This document shows, in pieces, positions 1-10,003 of a stretch of 64,000 bases of DNA (within the stretch, counting starts at the first letter, position 1; every line of letters begins with the position of its first letter). This DNA is from Frondihabitans sp. PAMC 28766. GTDB lineage: Bacteria; Actinomycetota; Actinomycetes; Actinomycetales; Microbacteriaceae. The notes below the pieces were generated by a model that saw only the letters and a list, made by a program, of their open reading frames with translations, did no database searches and was not told the origin of the DNA. Location of the stretch: the NCBI RefSeq assembly GCF_001577365.1, contig NZ_CP014513.1, forward strand, positions 1-64,000. Reading direction: 5' to 3'. Both the position numbers and the translations under genes were made by a program.

Positions 1-213
1 GCGATGAACGGCTTCGCCGACATGGCGCAGGATGCGCAGGACCGCGCTGCTCGACACCCCTCACTGAGGCGGTGGGAGTCGCCGACGACATCGCCGACCT
101 GCTGGACCTTCCTCGCGAGCGACCAGGCCTCGTACATCACCGGCGCCTCATCGACGTCTTGGGCGGCAAGAGCCACCCAGATCCCGAGCCGCGCCTACGA
201 AACGATCAAGTGA
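1..213 (+). pseudogene. 3' end of an SDR-family oxidoreductase, frame-disrupted and cut by the window edge
   Basis: Read across frames, the segment gives the C-terminal end of a short-chain dehydrogenase: an RRVG-like stretch followed by DDIADL in one frame, then FLASDQASYITGA in another, then GGKSHPDPEP back in the first. This matches the usual SDR ending (PDDIAxxVxFLASDxASYITGxxxxVDGG). No single frame carries all of it, so there are at least two small indels. The natural stop is near 211-213, just before the arabinofuranosidase start. The N-terminal Rossmann part lies outside the window. Its position beside abfA suggests a sugar dehydrogenase, which is inference. Confidence 0.5.
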
Positions 214-1703
<1,490 letters not shown>

Positions 1704-1712
1704 CACTCGCAG

Positions 1713-1745
1713 ATTGTCTGGCAATCTGCTAGATTGCCTGACAAT
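1713..1745. promoter_or_regulatory. Palindromic operator over the GntR gene start
   Basis: Two 14-bp half-sites, ATTGTCTGGCAATC (1713-1726) and GATTGCCTGACAAT (1732-1745), form an inverted repeat with one mismatch and a 5-bp spacer. The site overlaps the ATG at 1744. It has the length and symmetry of an FCD-type GntR operator, and its place suggests autoregulation of the regulator and the downstream dehydrogenase. Confidence 0.65.
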
Positions 1746-2436
1746 GAGCGACGCGGCCCGGGCACCAGAGACGGCAGGATCCGAGATCGCGCGCGTGCCC
1801 GCATCCGTGGCCGAAGCTCTCCGCAGCGACGTGATCGCCGTGCGAATCCGCCCGGGCGACGCCGTCACCGAGGCCGCTGTCTCGGCGCGCTTCGCCGTGT
1901 CGCGCCCCACCGCCCGCATCGCCATCGACCAGCTCGTGCGCGCTGGGCTGCTGCGCCGCGAGCCGAACCGGGGCGCCCGCGTTCCCGCTCTCAGCCGCCA
2001 CGACATCGCCGACCTCTACGACAACCGCGCCCTCGTCGAAGGCGCGGCCCTCGCCGCGCTCGCCCGGCTCGGCTCGGTGCCGGCCGACGCCGTCCGCAGC
2101 AACCGCACCCTGGCCGAAGCCCCTGACGACGCTCCGTTCGCCGCCGACGACATCGCCTTCCACCGAGCGCTCGTCGCAGCACAGCCGAGCCCACGCCTCA
2201 CGCGGATGCACGAAGGCCTGATGGGCGAGATCGAGCTGTGCATCGGCCAGGTCGACGCGAACTCGCTGTGGCGCCCTGCCGAGATCGCGAGCCAGCACGC
2301 TCGCATCCTGGAGGCCGTCACAGCAGGCGACCCCGACCTCGCCGCAACCCTCGTACGCGAGCACATCGAGACCTCTCGCGATCGGCTGCTCGCGCACGCC
2401 GACGCGCAGACTCGCCCCGGACAACCCCACACCTAG
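1744..2436 (+). CDS. GntR-family (FCD-type) transcriptional regulator, LldR-like
   Basis: A 230-residue DNA-binding protein. The N-terminal winged helix-turn-helix (about residues 15-80) shows the GntR pattern: leader helix, [30 protein letters not shown] (split here as [16 protein letters not shown] and [14 protein letters not shown]), then [13 protein letters not shown]. The C-terminal FCD sensor domain includes [14 protein letters not shown] and a [12 protein letters not shown] helix. ATG 1744 was chosen because the upstream TTG at 1714 lies inside the palindromic operator. It ends 10 bases before the hydroxyacid dehydrogenase, so the two form an operon. FCD regulators next to lldD usually sense lactate. 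That role is inferred from context. Confidence 0.85.
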   Translation: MSDAARAPETAGSEIARVPASVAEALRSDVIAVRIRPGDAVTEAAVSARFAVSRPTARIAIDQLVRAGLLRREPNRGARVPALSRHDIADLYDNRALVEGAALAALARLGSVPADAVRSNRTLAEAPDDAPFAADDIAFHRALVAAQPSPRLTRMHEGLMGEIELCIGQVDANSLWRPAEIASQHARILEAVTAGDPDLAATLVREHIETSRDRLLAHADAQTRPGQPHT

Positions 2437-2446
2437 GAGGAATGCA

Positions 2447-3685
2447 ATGACGCAGCGACAGTTCCCGAAGCCGGCCGAGCTTCTCGAGTACATGCAGTTC
2501 AAGAAGCCCGAGCTCGACGGCAAGAAGCGCCGCCTCGGCGCCGCGCTCACGATCGAAGACCTCCGCTCGATCGCCAAGCGGCGCACCCCCAAGGCCGCAT
2601 TCGACTACACCGACGGCTCGGCCGAGGGCGAGATCTCGATCCAGCGGGCCCGTCAGGCCTTCCGTGACGTCGAATTCCACCCGCAGGTGCTGCGCGACGT
2701 CGCGAACGTCGACACCTCCGCGACCGTCTTCGGCGCGAAGTCGTCCATGCCGTTCGGCATCGCCCCCACCGGCTTCACGCGCCTCATGCAGACCGAGGGC
2801 GAGATCGCCGGCGCCGGCGCCGCAGCCGCCGCCGACATCCCGTTCTCACTCTCGACCCTCGGCACCACCTCGATCGAGGCCGTCAAGGCCGAGAACCCGA
2901 ACGGCCGCAACTGGTTCCAGCTCTACGTCATGCGCCAGCGCGAGATCTCGTACGGTCTCGTCGAACGGGCAGCGAAGGCAGGATTCGAGACGCTCTTCTT
3001 CACGGTCGACACCCCGGTCGCAGGCGCTCGCCTCCGCGACAAGCGCAACGGCTTCTCGATCCCGCCGCAGCTGACACCGTCGACCGTCATCAACGCGATC
3101 CCGCGCCCGTGGTGGTGGATCGACTTCCTCACCACGCCGAAGCTCGAGTTCGCCTCGCTCTCGTCGACCGGCGGAACCGTCGGCGAACTGCTCGACGCGG
3201 CCATGGACCCGACCATCTCGTTCGAGGATCTGAAGGTGATCCGCGAGCTGTGGCCAGGCAAGCTCGCGATCAAGGGCCTGCAGAGCGTGGAGGATGCGAA
3301 GAAGTTCGCCGACTTCGGCGTCGACGCCGTCGTGCTGTCGAACCACGGCGGTCGCCAGCTCGATCGCGCGCCCATCCCCTTCCACCTCCTGCCGTCCGTG
3401 GTGAAGGAGGTCGGGCAGGATCTCGAGGTCATCGTCGACACCGGCATCATGAACGGCGCCGACATCGTCGCCTCCATCGCCCTCGGGGCGTCGTTCACGC
3501 TCGTGGGCCGCGCCTACCTGTACGGACTGATGGCCGGCGGGCGGCAGGGCGTCGACCGCATGATCGCGATCCTGTCCGACCAGATCGTGCGCACCATGAA
3601 GCTGCTCGGGGCGCACTCGCTCGACGAGCTGACGCCGGCGCACGTGACGCAGCTGGAGCGGCTGGCGCCGCGCCCGCGCTCGTAG
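2447..3685 (+). CDS. lldD: FMN-dependent alpha-hydroxy-acid (L-lactate) dehydrogenase
   Basis: A 412-residue TIM-barrel flavoenzyme that oxidises L-lactate or a related L-2-hydroxyacid to the 2-oxoacid. It is preceded by a strong AGGAGG Shine-Dalgarno sequence. Visible family motifs are [20 protein letters not shown] (FMN-binding barrel strand), [36 protein letters not shown], and the active-site signature SNHGGRQLD, whose His (about residue 300) is the catalytic base and whose Arg binds the substrate carboxylate. The C-terminal [12 protein letters not shown] is the phosphate-binding loop. It is co-transcribed with the GntR gene. Lactate is the likeliest substrate, but mandelate or other 2-hydroxyacids are possible. 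Confidence 0.88.
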   Translation: MTQRQFPKPAELLEYMQFKKPELDGKKRRLGAALTIEDLRSIAKRRTPKAAFDYTDGSAEGEISIQRARQAFRDVEFHPQVLRDVANVDTSATVFGAKSSMPFGIAPTGFTRLMQTEGEIAGAGAAAAADIPFSLSTLGTTSIEAVKAENPNGRNWFQLYVMRQREISYGLVERAAKAGFETLFFTVDTPVAGARLRDKRNGFSIPPQLTPSTVINAIPRPWWWIDFLTTPKLEFASLSSTGGTVGELLDAAMDPTISFEDLKVIRELWPGKLAIKGLQSVEDAKKFADFGVDAVVLSNHGGRQLDRAPIPFHLLPSVVKEVGQDLEVIVDTGIMNGADIVASIALGASFTLVGRAYLYGLMAGGRQGVDRMIAILSDQIVRTMKLLGAHSLDELTPAHVTQLERLAPRPRS

Positions 3686-3734
3686 GGCTTCGCCGCGCGA
3701 ACGCGGGAGCGCCCGCGCACTGGGCGGTGCGCCC

Positions 3735-3780
3735 GAAAGCGACAACAGCACGCGATCTCCGCGTCGCACTTGTCGCTTTC
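3735..3780. terminator. Inverted repeat between converging genes
   Basis: An 11-bp perfect stem, GAAAGCGACAA (3735-3745) pairing with TTGTCGCTTTC (3770-3780), with a 24-base loop. It lies between the end of lldD and the end of a small minus-strand gene, so it could act as a bidirectional terminator. It also fits the group of intergenic inverted repeats seen elsewhere in the window. Confidence 0.55.
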
Positions 3781-3807
3781 AGGCTCGGGGCAGAGAGCGA
3801 AGGCGAG

Positions 3808-3969
3808 CTAGCGACGGTTGTTGCGCCGCCGCGAGAACCACACGGCCACACCGATGCACGCGACGATCACCAGGAACGGCACGACCTTCGCCTGAGGGCC
3901 GGCCACCGACGCCGCGAGCGGCAGGGCGCGCAGCATGAGGAGCGTGTGGGCGACGGCGAGTGAGGTCAT
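3808..3969 (-). CDS. Small membrane protein (53 aa), function unknown
   Basis: An ATG-initiated frame of 53 codons. Residues 5-22 are moderately hydrophobic. Residues 29-45 form a clear membrane helix (VVPFLVIVACIGVAVWF), followed by a basic tail, SRRRNNRR, typical of a single-span protein with a cytoplasmic positive C-terminus. There is no recognisable family. It converges with lldD and lies downstream of nothing obvious, with only about 45 bases separating its start from the end of rhaB. The clean hydrophobic/basic pattern argues for a real gene, but there is no homology evidence. Confidence 0.45.
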   Translation of the reverse strand: MTSLAVAHTLLMLRALPLAASVAGPQAKVVPFLVIVACIGVAVWFSRRRNNRR

Positions 3970-4015
3970 GGTGTGTCGAGCCTAAGCGGGCCGCGCCGCA
4001 ACCGCGAACCCGCCG

Positions 4016-5494
4016 TCAGACGGACGCGGCCGCCGGCTCGTACCGCACCGGCGGGTACGCCTGCCGGACGAGGGCCCGCAGCGACTCCAGCGAGCTCGAG
4101 GTGGGGACGAGACCCGCGGCCCGCGCCTGCACGAGCACGTTGCCGATCGCGGTGGCCTCGACTGGGCCGGCGAGCACGATGCGGCCGGTGCGGTCGGCGG
4201 TGAGGCGGCAGAGCAGCTCGTTCTGCGAGCCGCCGCCGACGACGTGCACGGTCGTGATCGTGCGGCCCGACAGCGTCTCGGCCTCGTCGAGGGTCCGCGC
4301 GTAGGCCGCGGCCAGCGATTCGAGGATGCTGCGGACGAAGTCCGGCCGGGTCTGCGGGGCGGGCACTCCGTGTTCATCGCACCACGCCGTGATCCTGCCC
4401 GGCATATCGCCCGGGGGTGTGAAGCGCTCGTCGGAAGCGTCGAACACGGCCACGGGGCCGGTCACGTCGGCAGCAGCCGCGAGCAGCGACGCGAGGTCGG
4501 AGGCGCGCGTGGAGTCGGTGGAGGCGCGCGACGAAGTCGCCTCTGCGTCCCACACCCGCATCGACTCGGACAACAGCCACAGCCCCGAGATGTTTTTGAG
4601 GAAGCGCACCCGCCCGTCGACACCGCCCTCGTTGGTGAAGTTGGCGGCGCGGCCCGCGTCGGTGATGATCGGCCGCTCGACCTCGAGGCCGACCAGCGAC
4701 CAGGTTCCGCTCGAGATGTAGGCGGCGTGCTCGTCGGCAATGGGCACGCCGACGACGGCCGACGCGGTGTCGTGCGAGCCGACAGCCGTCACGGGGATGC
4801 CACGGCCACCGCCGAGCGACGAGGCGAGCGACGGCAGCAGCCCGCCGAGTGCCGTGCCGGGCTCGACGAGTGGCGCGAAGAGGTCTGCCGAGGCACCGAC
4901 GGCCGTCAGGATCGAAGGCTCCCACCCTCCGGTCACCGGCGAGAGCATGCCGGTGGTCGACGCGTTCGTGCGCTCCGTCACGTCGACCCCGGTCAGCCAG
5001 CGGCCGATCAGGTCGGGCACGAGCAGGGCGCGGTCGGCGAAGTCGAGGGTGCCCGCGGCCCGGTCGGCAGCGAGCTGGAAGAGGGTGTTGAACGGCAGGT
5101 GAGCCAACCCCGAGAGGCGGTAGAGCTCGTCGGCCGGCAGCGCGGCGTGAACCGCATCGAGGCCCGCTGTCGAACGCGAGTCGCGATAGTGATACGGCAA
5201 CCCGACGAGGCGTCCGTCACGCAGCAGCCCGTAGTCGACCGCCCACGAGTCGACCCCGATCGACGAGATCGCATGGTCGAGGCGGGCCGCCGCCGCGAGC
5301 CCGTCACCGAGCGCGCTCCACAGCCCGAGGATGTCCCAGTGCAGGGCCGCCGCACCGCCCTGCTCGGGCACGGTCACCGGCCGGTTCGCGAACCGGGCGA
5401 CGTGCTGCAGGCGCAGCTCGTTCGGCCCGACGTGCCCCAGTATCACTCGGCCGCTGGTCGCCCCGAGGTCGACCGCGGCGACACTGCCGCTCAT
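4016..5494 (-). CDS. rhaB: Rhamnulokinase
   Basis: A 492-residue FGGY-family sugar kinase that phosphorylates L-rhamnulose at C1. The N-terminal phosphate-binding loop is AVDLGATSGRVILG. The segments GVDSWAVDYGLL, PYHYRDSRS and NASTTGML are characteristic of RhaB. The C-terminal nucleotide-binding domain has SSGTWSLVGLE, FTNEGG, FLKNISGLWLL and VVGGGSQNELLC (about residue 418). It lies last in the rhaI-rhaD-rhaB gene row, 14 bases after the aldolase gene, so it is probably cotranscribed from the rhaI promoter. The length is normal for the family. Confidence 0.93.
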   Translation of the reverse strand: MSGSVAAVDLGATSGRVILGHVGPNELRLQHVARFANRPVTVPEQGGAAALHWDILGLWSALGDGLAAAARLDHAISSIGVDSWAVDYGLLRDGRLVGLPYHYRDSRSTAGLDAVHAALPADELYRLSGLAHLPFNTLFQLAADRAAGTLDFADRALLVPDLIGRWLTGVDVTERTNASTTGMLSPVTGGWEPSILTAVGASADLFAPLVEPGTALGGLLPSLASSLGGGRGIPVTAVGSHDTASAVVGVPIADEHAAYISSGTWSLVGLEVERPIITDAGRAANFTNEGGVDGRVRFLKNISGLWLLSESMRVWDAEATSSRASTDSTRASDLASLLAAAADVTGPVAVFDASDERFTPPGDMPGRITAWCDEHGVPAPQTRPDFVRSILESLAAAYARTLDEAETLSGRTITTVHVVGGGSQNELLCRLTADRTGRIVLAGPVEATAIGNVLVQARAAGLVPTSSSLESLRALVRQAYPPVRYEPAAASV

Positions 5495-5508
5495 GGTGGC
5501 CGGCCCTC

Positions 5509-7557
5509 CTAGCGGAGGAACGCGGCGGCGACGCCAGCGTCGACGGGGATGTGCAGGCCGGTGGTGTGCGACAGGTCGCCGGCGGTCAGCACGAACACCG
5601 CGTTGGCGACGTTCTCGGGCAACACCTCGCGCTTGAGGAGGGTGCGCTGGGCGTAGTAGGCGCCGAGCTCTTCTTCGGGCACACCGTAGACAGCGGCGCG
5701 CTTCGCGCCCCAGCCGCCCGCGAAGATGCCCGAGCCGCGCACGACACCGTCGGGGTTGATGCCGTTGACCTTGATGCCGTACTCGCCCAGCTCGGCCGCG
5801 AGCAGCCGCACCTGGTGCGCCTGGTCGGCCTTCGTCGCCGAATAGGCGATGTTGTTCGGGCCGGCGAACACGGAGTTCTTCGACGAGATGTAGATGATGT
5901 CGCCGCCAAGCTGCTGGTCGATCAAGACCTTCGCGGCCGCACGGGAGACGAGGAAGGAGCCTTTCGCCATCACGTTGTGCTGGAGATCCCAGTCGGCGAC
6001 GGTCGTCTCGAGCAGCGACTTCGACAGCGAGAGACCGGCGTTGTTGACCACGAGGTCGAGGCCGCCGAAGGCGAGCAGCACCTCTTGGATGCCGCTCGCG
6101 ATCTCGTCCTCGCTCGTGACGTTCGTCTGGATGCCGATCGCGACATCCGTCGAACCGAGCTCGGCCGCAGCCGCCTGCGCCTTCGCCAGATCGAGGTCGG
6201 CGATCACGACGCAGGCCCCCTCGCGGGCGAGCCGGGTGGCGATCGCCTTACCGATGCCGGACGCGGCACCCGTGACGAGAGCGATCCTGGTGGCCAGGGG
6301 CTTGGGGGCGGGCCGCCGCTTGAGCTTGGCCTCTTCGAGGGCCCAGTACTCGATGCGGAACTTCTCGGCCTCGTCGATCGGCGCGTAGGTCGAGATCGCC
6401 TCCGCGCCGCGCATCACGTTGATCGCGTTGAGGTAGAACTCGCCCGCGACGCGCGCGGTCTGCTTGTCGGCGCCGTACGAGAACATGCCGACGCCCGGGA
6501 TCAGCACGATCGCAGGATCCTGCCCGCGGATCGCCGGTGACTCGGACGTCGCAAACCGGTCGTAGTACGCCTGGTAGTCGGCGCGGTACTCGTCGTGCAG
6601 AGCCGCGAGCCGCTCGAGCGACTCCTCGACCGTAGCCGTCGCGGGTAGGTCGAGCACCATTGGCTTGACCTTGGTGCGGAGGAAGTGGTCGGGGCAGCTC
6701 GTGCCGAGGGCAGCGAGCCGCGGGTGCTCGGCCGAGGCCAGGAATTCGAGCACGCGCGGGTCATCGGTGAAGTGGCCGACCTGAGCGCGGTCGGTCGAGA
6801 CCAGGCCGCGCAGGGCGGGCGCCAGAGCGGCAGCCTTCGCGCGGCGTTCGGCGTCGGGCAGAGCCTCGTAGCCCGCCAGAGTCGACCCGAAGGGGTTCTG
6901 CCGCCCGTGCTGGTCGATGTACGCCTGCGCCGTCTGGATGATCCAGAGTGAGTTGGCCTCGGCCTCGTCGGAGGTGTCGCCCCACGCCGTGATGCCGTGG
7001 CCGCCGAGGATCGTGCCGATCGCCTGCGGGTTCATCGCCTTGATGTCGGCGATGTCCTGGCCGAGCTGCCAGCCCGGCCGGCGCCACGGCACCCAGACCA
7101 CCTTGTCGCCGAAGACCGTCGAGGTGAGCGCCTCGCCGTCGGCGCTCGTCGCGATCGCGATGCCCGAGTCAGGATGCAGGTGGTCGACGTGCGCCGCATC
7201 GACCAGACCGTGCATGGCCGTGTCGATCGACGGGGCCGCGCCGCCCTTGCCGAACAGCGTGTGATCGAACGCCGCCACCATCTCGTCTTCGCGCTCGACG
7301 CCGGGATAGACATCTGCCAGCGCACGCAGACGATCGAGGCGCAGCACAGCGAGACCGGCCGGCTTCAGCGTGCCGAGGTCGCCGCCCGAGCCTTTCACCC
7401 AGAGCAGTTCGACCGGCTCGCCCGTGACGGGGTCGATGTCGGTGCCCTTGGCCGAGGTGTTGCCGCCGGCGTAATTGGTGTTGGCCGGGTCGGAGCCGAG
7501 CCGGTTCGACCGCGCGATGAGGTCGGCGGCGGCGGTTGTGGTGGGACTCGTGGTCAT
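5509..7557 (-). CDS. rhaD: Bifunctional rhamnulose-1-phosphate aldolase / short-chain (lactaldehyde) dehydrogenase
   Basis: A 682-residue two-domain enzyme. Residues about 10-400 are a class II aldolase/adducin domain (NTSAKGTD, VKGSGGDLGTL, metal-ligand HLHPDSGIA near 124, GGHGITAWG) that splits L-rhamnulose-1-phosphate into DHAP and L-lactaldehyde. Residues about 425-680 are an SDR domain with Rossmann loop TGAASGIGKAIA (about 432), NNAGLS, and catalytic YSATK (about 572), expected to oxidise the lactaldehyde. The fusion is the usual arrangement in actinobacteria and Bacillus (RhaEW type). ATG 7557 is 5 bases past the rhaI stop. The same frame stays open upstream for another 970 bases, but that part is only a shadow of rhaI. 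Confidence 0.92.
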   Translation of the reverse strand: MTTSPTTTAAADLIARSNRLGSDPANTNYAGGNTSAKGTDIDPVTGEPVELLWVKGSGGDLGTLKPAGLAVLRLDRLRALADVYPGVEREDEMVAAFDHTLFGKGGAAPSIDTAMHGLVDAAHVDHLHPDSGIAIATSADGEALTSTVFGDKVVWVPWRRPGWQLGQDIADIKAMNPQAIGTILGGHGITAWGDTSDEAEANSLWIIQTAQAYIDQHGRQNPFGSTLAGYEALPDAERRAKAAALAPALRGLVSTDRAQVGHFTDDPRVLEFLASAEHPRLAALGTSCPDHFLRTKVKPMVLDLPATATVEESLERLAALHDEYRADYQAYYDRFATSESPAIRGQDPAIVLIPGVGMFSYGADKQTARVAGEFYLNAINVMRGAEAISTYAPIDEAEKFRIEYWALEEAKLKRRPAPKPLATRIALVTGAASGIGKAIATRLAREGACVVIADLDLAKAQAAAAELGSTDVAIGIQTNVTSEDEIASGIQEVLLAFGGLDLVVNNAGLSLSKSLLETTVADWDLQHNVMAKGSFLVSRAAAKVLIDQQLGGDIIYISSKNSVFAGPNNIAYSATKADQAHQVRLLAAELGEYGIKVNGINPDGVVRGSGIFAGGWGAKRAAVYGVPEEELGAYYAQRTLLKREVLPENVANAVFVLTAGDLSHTTGLHIPVDAGVAAAFLR

Positions 7558-7562
7558 TTCTC

Positions 7563-8729
7563 TCAGGCGCTCCAGCTCAGCTGCTTGCCGCCGACGCGTT
7601 CTTCGGCGAGCTTGGATTGGTGGCCCGACGCGGCGTACGCCTTCATCGGGTCGGCGGGGAGGCCCCGCGATTCGCGCCAGTCGGCGAGGGCCGGCCGCAC
7701 GTCGGTGTAGAAGGCGTCCATGAGGATTCCGTTGGCGCCGAGCACGTCGTGCGAGGCCTGAGCCGCGGCGAGGGCGTCGCGGTCGACGAGCAGAGCCCTC
7801 GCCGTCATCTCCTGCACGTTCAGCACCGAGCGGATCTGGCCGGGGATCTTGTCCTCGACGTTGTGGCACTGGTCGAGCATGAACTGCACGGGCGAGTCGA
7901 CGTCGAGCCCTCCGCCGTTGATGACCTCGAAGAGGATGCGGAAGAGCTGGAACGGGTCGGCGGCGCCCACGATGAGGTCGTCGTCGGCGTAGAAGCGCGA
8001 ATTGAAGTCGAACGAACCGAGCTTGCCGAGGCGCAACAGCTGCATCACGATGAACTCGATGTTGGTGCCGGGCGCGTGGTGGCCCGTGTCGAGGCAGGTG
8101 TACGCCTTCGGCCCGAGCGCCGACACCTGGGAGTAGCTCGTGCCCCAGTCGGGAACGTCGGTGTGATAAAACGCCGGCTCGAAGAACTTGTATTCGAGCA
8201 CGAGCCGCTGGCTGTCCGAGAGCTGCGCGTAGATCGCCTCGAGCGACGTCGCGAGGTTGTCCTGCCGCTGGCGCAGCGAATCCTGCCCCGGGTAGTTCGT
8301 GCCATCGGCCAGCCAGATCTTGAGGTCGCGAGAACCGGTCTCGGTCATGATCTCGAGGCAGCGCAGGTGGTGGTCGATCGCGCGCTGGCGGATCGCACGG
8401 TCGGAGTTGGCGAGACTTCCGAACTTGTACTCGTCGTCCTGGAAGGTGTTCGAGTTGACCGTGCCGAGGCGCACCCCGAGCCCCTCGGCGTATGACTTGA
8501 GCGCCGCCCAGTCGTCGACGAGATCCCACGGAATGTGGAGGGCGACGGCGGGGGCGAGGCCGGTGAGCTCGTTGACCTTGGCCGCGTCGGCGATCTTCTC
8601 TTCGGGCGTGCGGGGCGTGCCCGGGGTGCCGAAGACCTTGAAGCGGGTGCCCGAGTTGCCGAACGCCCAGCTGGGCAGCTCGATGGCCTGCCTCTCGAGG
8701 GTGGGCGCGATATCGGCGAAGGTGGTCAT
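7563..8729 (-). CDS. rhaI: L-rhamnose isomerase
   Basis: A 388-residue TIM-barrel aldose-ketose isomerase of the RhaI type, which converts L-rhamnose to L-rhamnulose with divalent metal. Recognisable segments are IELPSWAFGNSGTRFKVF (near residue 17), LHIPWDLV, LGTVNSNTFQDDEYKFGSL, LVLEYKFFEPAFYHTDVPDW, CLDTGHHAPGTNIEF (metal and substrate region, about residue 213) and FDFNSRFYADDDL. It is the first gene of the catabolic operon (rhaI-rhaD-rhaB). The predicted LacI-type operator lies 25-36 bases upstream of its ATG. Confidence 0.92.
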   Translation of the reverse strand: MTTFADIAPTLERQAIELPSWAFGNSGTRFKVFGTPGTPRTPEEKIADAAKVNELTGLAPAVALHIPWDLVDDWAALKSYAEGLGVRLGTVNSNTFQDDEYKFGSLANSDRAIRQRAIDHHLRCLEIMTETGSRDLKIWLADGTNYPGQDSLRQRQDNLATSLEAIYAQLSDSQRLVLEYKFFEPAFYHTDVPDWGTSYSQVSALGPKAYTCLDTGHHAPGTNIEFIVMQLLRLGKLGSFDFNSRFYADDDLIVGAADPFQLFRILFEVINGGGLDVDSPVQFMLDQCHNVEDKIPGQIRSVLNVQEMTARALLVDRDALAAAQASHDVLGANGILMDAFYTDVRPALADWRESRGLPADPMKAYAASGHQSKLAEERVGGKQLSWSA

Positions 8730-8753
8730 TGCGTATCCGTTCTCACAGCGTCG

Positions 8754-8765
8754 TGAATCGTTTCA
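8754..8765. promoter_or_regulatory. Predicted LacI-type (rhamnose regulator) operator upstream of rhaI
   Basis: TGAATCGTTTCA, a 4+4 bp palindrome around TCGT, sits just upstream of rhaI. The same motif occurs before the ABC importer operon, before the LacI gene and before the MFS porter, which supports one shared regulator. Confidence 0.7.
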
Positions 8766-8825
8766 ATACATTCATCGTAGGCAGACGCCGAGATCGAGTC
8801 AAGCCGAGCGAAGAGAAGAAGAGGA

Positions 8826-8852
8826 GGGCCGGGGCGGCTCGCGCCCCGGCCC
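8826..8852 (-). terminator. Stem-loop after the rhamnose substrate-binding protein gene
   Basis: A strong GC stem, GGGCCGGGGC (8826-8835) pairing with GCCCCGGCCC (8843-8852) with a 7-base loop, stands 8 bases after the end of the substrate-binding protein gene on the minus strand. It is followed by a pyrimidine-rich tract on that strand. It probably ends the importer transcript before rhaI, which has its own operator. Confidence 0.7.
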
Positions 8853-8859
8853 GGATGGA

Positions 8860-9906
8860 TCAGAAGTTGAACTTGTCGATGTTCGTCTTGTCGAAGGTGG
8901 TCGGCTTGCCGAGGATGACGGTGCCGTCAGCACCCACCTTGTATTTGCCGAGCTTGCCGGCCGTGTAGCTGTCGCCGGTCTTGCCGGTGATCGTTCCGTC
9001 GATCAGCGCCTTCGCTGTGTACGCGGCGAGGTAGCCGAGATCGGACGGGTTCCACAGGGCGAACGACTGCACGGTGCCGTTCTTCACGTAGGCGCGCATC
9101 TGGTTCGGTGTGCCGAGGCCGGTCAGCTGAACCTTGCCCTTGTACTGCGACGTCGAGAGGTAGCGCGCCGCGGCCGCGATTCCGACGGTGGTCGGCGAGA
9201 CGATGCCCTTGAGGTTCGGGTACTTCTGCACGAGGGCTGCGGTGTCGTCGTACGACGTCTGGTCGTCGTCGTTGCCGTAGACCGTGGTGACGATCTTGAT
9301 TTTCGGGTACTTCTTGGCCATGTACTTGGTCATCGCGGCGTTCCAGGCGTTCTGGTTGGTCGCGTTGGCCGTCGACGACAGGATCGCGATGTCGCCGGCC
9401 GAGCCGATCTCCTTGGCGATGTTGTCGGCCTGGGTCTCGGCGATGCCCTCGGTCGACGCCTGGTTGACGAACACGTTGCGGCAGGACGCCTTGGTGTCGG
9501 AGTCGAAGGTGACGACCTTGACCCCGGCCGACTTGGCCTGGTTCAGCGACGAGCAGAGCGCGTTCGGGTCGTTCGCCGAGAGGACGATCGCGCCGACGTG
9601 CTGCTGGGTGAGGGTGTTGATGTAGCTGACCTGGGCCGACGCGGTCGCCGTGGTGGGCCCGACCTCTTCGTAGGTGCCGCCGAACTTGTTCACGGCCGTC
9701 TTGCCGCCGCCGCCGTCGGACGCCTCGAAGTAGTTGTTGCCGAGCGACTTGGGCAGGAAGGTGACCTTGTAGTTCTTCGAGCCGCCGCCTGAGCCGCCCG
9801 ACGATCCGCTGGAGGACGAGCAGCCGGTGGCCACCAGGGCGAGGGCGATGGTCGCAGCCGCGACGGCCACGATCCTGCCCTGGGTCTTGCGCGAGTGAAA
9901 CAGCAT
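8860..9906 (-). CDS. rhaS: Rhamnose ABC transporter substrate-binding lipoprotein
   Basis: A 348-residue periplasmic-binding-protein-fold lipoprotein expected to capture L-rhamnose outside the membrane. The signal peptide (residues 1-28) ends in a lipobox, LVATGC, with Cys29 as the lipidated residue, followed by a Ser/Gly linker. The mature protein shows the type I sugar-binding layout: VTFLPKSLGNNYFEASDGG, IVLSANDPNAL, VVTFDSD, and VQLTGLGTPNQMRAYVKNG (hinge and C-terminal lobe). It is the last gene of the importer operon, 97 bases after the second permease. The rhamnose specificity comes from its place in the rha locus. Confidence 0.9.
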   Translation of the reverse strand: MLFHSRKTQGRIVAVAAATIALALVATGCSSSSGSSGGSGGGSKNYKVTFLPKSLGNNYFEASDGGGGKTAVNKFGGTYEEVGPTTATASAQVSYINTLTQQHVGAIVLSANDPNALCSSLNQAKSAGVKVVTFDSDTKASCRNVFVNQASTEGIAETQADNIAKEIGSAGDIAILSSTANATNQNAWNAAMTKYMAKKYPKIKIVTTVYGNDDDQTSYDDTAALVQKYPNLKGIVSPTTVGIAAAARYLSTSQYKGKVQLTGLGTPNQMRAYVKNGTVQSFALWNPSDLGYLAAYTAKALIDGTITGKTGDSYTAGKLGKYKVGADGTVILGKPTTFDKTNIDKFNF

Positions 9907-10003
9907 TGTTTCTTCCTTACGTTGTCTCCGGCTCTCGCCGGTCTGTGTGATGGGTGGTGGAGGGACAGGGATGGTGGAGGGACAGCGATGGTCACGGGTT
10001 GGG

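Noticed and set aside
5509..8529. A single 1006-codon open frame covering two rha genes.
   Set aside because: Its first 324 codons are an Arg/Pro/Ala-rich shadow of rhaI in another frame. The real aldolase/dehydrogenase begins at ATG 7557.
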